A stretch of 64,000 bases of DNA. Source: Melioribacteraceae bacterium. GTDB lineage: Bacteria > Bacteroidota > Ignavibacteria > Ignavibacteriales > Melioribacteraceae. The position numbers were made by a program, and so were the translations under genes. The first letter of the stretch is position 1. The number at the start of each line of letters is the position of its first letter. This document shows positions 62,086-64,000 of the stretch, in pieces. The stretch is taken from assembly GCA_019638015.1 (NCBI GenBank), contig JAHBUP010000001.1:3504424-3568423 (forward strand), written 5' to 3'. Below the pieces are notes generated by a model. It made no database searches and had not been told where the DNA came from. It was given only the letters and a program-made list of their open reading frames with translations.

Positions 62086-64000
62086 CTATTTAATTAAAAC
62101 AATTTTTTTTATTTCAGAATAATTAGTAGATGAGAGTTTAACAAAATAATTACCTGATGGCAACATTTTCCCGTAGTTATCTTTTGCTTTCCAAATCAGA
62201 GAATGCATACCTGGATTAATATTGTATAGTGTGTTGTTAAATACAAGTTTTCCTAAGATATCAAAAATATGAATACGAATATCAGAAAGTTCCGGTGCAT
62301 AAAAACGGATTGTTGTTTCAGGATTGAAAGGATTTGGAAATACATCAAAGCTAAATCTACTAGGAATATATTTTTCATCTTTGACTGTTGTAATTTTATT
62401 GGATCTGCCAGGCGTTTGAGAACCTACTTCCCAGCTGCCGGTTCCATCAACAATTCTTGCATATGATTTGTCCGCATCGAGTTTGGGAAACGAAATTGAG
62501 TCAATCCATGTAACACCATCCTCTTCAACAATTCCAATAAATTCTCCATCAGCCGATAATTTAAAGTTAGTATGAATTCCTGCCTGGTTTTTATCTTGAT
62601 CTTCATCGCACCAAATAATTAAAAACTCCCCTGGATTTATTAACAAACCCTCTTGATTGAATTTCCACTTTGTCGGGTTATCTTTTTTATCTGTTAAATA
62701 TTTACCTGTTAAATTTATTGCTGTGGTGCCATAGTTATGAATTTCAATCCAATCATCATAATCCCCAGCGGGATCTTGAATGCTTGTTTTATTATCTGCC
62801 ATTATCTCGTTGATGGCGAGCCCTGTAGTAAACTGTGCACTTGAATTCTTAACTTCAACAAAACTATTTAATGGGAATCTCGCAAAACTTCCTCCATTAC
62901 TTTCAACATAGATTTTAAATCTGCCAAAACCATTTTTTCCCAATGGCGGAAGTGTTACTTTATATCGATCAGCCTCGTCAACAATTTTAGTATTGGGGAC
63001 TGGCGCGTATTTCATTTCATGAAAATAAATAACTGTTAGCATTCCGGGATGGTACTCAAGCGCAACTTTTGCTAATCCTTCATGCGCAAATGCTGAAACA
63101 TAAACAGTGATTGAATCGTTCGGTGAAGGATTTACTGGCTCGGTATGAATTTTATATACAACAGGTTTTGAATTGACATACTTTAATTGAGACTGAATTG
63201 ATTTTGAGCGTAAATCAATAAATTGTTTAATTCCGGTTCTAACATGTTGATTTTCAAGAGAAGTAAATGAATTGAAAAAATCGGCGGTCGAAAATCCGTA
63301 ATCCAATGTTCGATACTGATCATTTAACGCAAATGGTGTAATTAAATTGCGAATATCGTCAATCTTTTTATTAAGATTTGTAATGTTTACAATATTCTTA
63401 GAGTAAAAATCTAAATAGTGAGTATAAAGATTTCGGTATTCCGGATGAGCCATTAATTTTTCTGCAAGCGGGCGTTTACCCTGTACAACTTTTGGAAAAT
63501 CATAAGGATTAGCATTTGCCCAATCAATAGGCCACCAGCTAATTCCGAAAGTATTGTCATAATCATAAGGTATCCATCTAAACTTCCCAAAAGCCGGTTC
63601 ATAATAGAGATAATAATTATTATTCAGCGACCAATAATCATCCCACGAACCCATCAGCAAATTCATTGCCTGATATTTTAGATACTCATCAACAAAAAGT
63701 ATATTATCAATTGAATCGGCAAAATTTGTTGTATTACTGTTAACAATCTTGATCAATCGAAAAAGTTGAGAATAATCATCCTCATCTTGGTTGGTCATTA
63801 ATTCATAAGCCGGGTATGACTTAGTATACTTAAGTGAGTTTTCCGTCATTCCCTGTTGATATACGAGATCGGCAGGATATAAACATTTAAACAAATTACC
63901 TGATGCATCATCATAATTCTTTTTAAGAAATTCTCTATCGATATGCTCAATCGAAATATATAAACCTTGATAAATATCATTTATATATAGGGCAGTATGA
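62086..64000 (-). CDS. CotH-like protein with lamin-tail and T9SS sorting domains (5' end outside window)
   Basis: The frame is open to base 64000, so the N terminus is missing; 638 codons are visible. Residues near the visible start (LYINDIYQGLYISIEH) and WIPYDYDNTFG are CotH kinase-fold motifs; the DYDNTFG segment supplies the metal-binding acidic residues. A lamin-tail domain (around NEIMADN ... DWIEIHN) and a C-terminal T9SS sorting domain (FDVFPNPFNPETT ... SGNYFVKL ... KKIVLIK) follow. It is expected to be exported by the type IX system. CotH proteins phosphorylate spore or surface proteins; the target here is unknown. I extended the frame past an internal TTG because homologous residues continue upstream. 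Confidence 0.88.
   Translation of the reverse strand, partial: HTALYINDIYQGLYISIEHIDREFLKKNYDDASGNLFKCLYPADLVYQQGMTENSLKYTKSYPAYELMTNQDEDDYSQLFRLIKIVNSNTTNFADSIDNILFVDEYLKYQAMNLLMGSWDDYWSLNNNYYLYYEPAFGKFRWIPYDYDNTFGISWWPIDWANANPYDFPKVVQGKRPLAEKLMAHPEYRNLYTHYLDFYSKNIVNITNLNKKIDDIRNLITPFALNDQYRTLDYGFSTADFFNSFTSLENQHVRTGIKQFIDLRSKSIQSQLKYVNSKPVVYKIHTEPVNPSPNDSITVYVSAFAHEGLAKVALEYHPGMLTVIYFHEMKYAPVPNTKIVDEADRYKVTLPPLGKNGFGRFKIYVESNGGSFARFPLNSFVEVKNSSAQFTTGLAINEIMADNKTSIQDPAGDYDDWIEIHNYGTTAINLTGKYLTDKKDNPTKWKFNQEGLLINPGEFLIIWCDEDQDKNQAGIHTNFKLSADGEFIGIVEEDGVTWIDSISFPKLDADKSYARIVDGTGSWEVGSQTPGRSNKITTVKDEKYIPSRFSFDVFPNPFNPETTIRFYAPELSDIRIHIFDILGKLVFNNTLYNINPGMHSLIWKAKDNYGKMLPSGNYFVKLSSTNYSEIKKIVLIK

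Noticed and set aside
1..64000. CRISPR arrays, insertion sequences, phage genes or rRNA
   Set aside because: No regularly spaced repeats, transposase or integrase motifs, or rRNA signatures were seen while reading both strands; only one tRNA was found.

Overview
The window is AT-rich and gene-dense, with no rRNA, CRISPR array, insertion sequence or phage gene that I can see. It looks like a chromosomal segment of a member of the Bacteroidota/Ignavibacteriota side of the FCB group. Three things point there. Secreted proteins (M28 peptidase, CotH-like protein) end in NPFNP-type type IX secretion (T9SS) sorting domains and a PorV/PorQ-like outer-membrane protein is present. Several promoters fit the Bacteroidota pattern TTG-N20-TAnnTTTG rather than -35/-10. 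Gene content (FG-GAP repeat proteins, TolB-like propellers, many hybrid kinases) fits Ignavibacteria-like genomes. Exact placement is an inference.

Layout. 1-3214: a sensor kinase followed by two single-receiver proteins. 3721-4672: a DUF480/YceH-like gene and tRNA-Lys(TTT) with its own promoter and terminator. 4784-7184: a sigma-54 activator with a soluble kinase-receiver protein. 7188-11362: a large hybrid kinase and a receiver-DHp protein that lacks an ATPase domain. 11426-20420: a type IV pilus / type II secretion-like machine running from two unusual pilin-like proteins through PilC, PilB, PilT, a PilM-PilN fusion and a PilO/PilP-like protein to a short secretin. 20632-27023: aspS and pdxB (back-to-back promoters), a T9SS M28 peptidase, and an Lrp/AsnC regulator overlapping glnA. 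27022-30826: a C5-cytosine RNA methyltransferase, an unknown protein, a propeller lipoprotein and lgt. 30999-33489: a NarL-type two-component pair and a membrane protein. 33495-39723: CcmB, an ABC ATPase, a secreted metalloprotease, an FG-GAP protein, a thioesterase and a BamD-like lipoprotein in one tightly packed run. 39806-42586: an unknown secreted protein, htpX and a PorV/PorQ-like protein.

42701-50163 is a six-gene cluster: coiled-coil protein, two SGNH hydrolases, a fatty acyl-AMP ligase-like enzyme, an acyl carrier protein and an MBOAT acyltransferase. Its logic (activate an acid, load it on a carrier, transfer it across the membrane, finish on an SGNH protein) is that of the Gram-positive Dlt system, but with a FAAL-like ligase. 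The remainder (50319-64000) carries DUF454, rfbA, a YbaK-like deacylase, TPR proteins, a TPR/beta-barrel protein with an M23 peptidase, cysE, marC, a cold-shock protein, small membrane proteins, 2H and DinB proteins and a CotH/lamin-tail T9SS protein cut by the window end.

The strongest candidates for something undescribed are the pilus locus, whose pilin-like proteins begin MGQQQ with no normal leader and no Glu5, and the FAAL-ACP-MBOAT-SGNH cluster. The window also holds nine two-component proteins, one of them a hybrid kinase directly downstream of the pilus genes.
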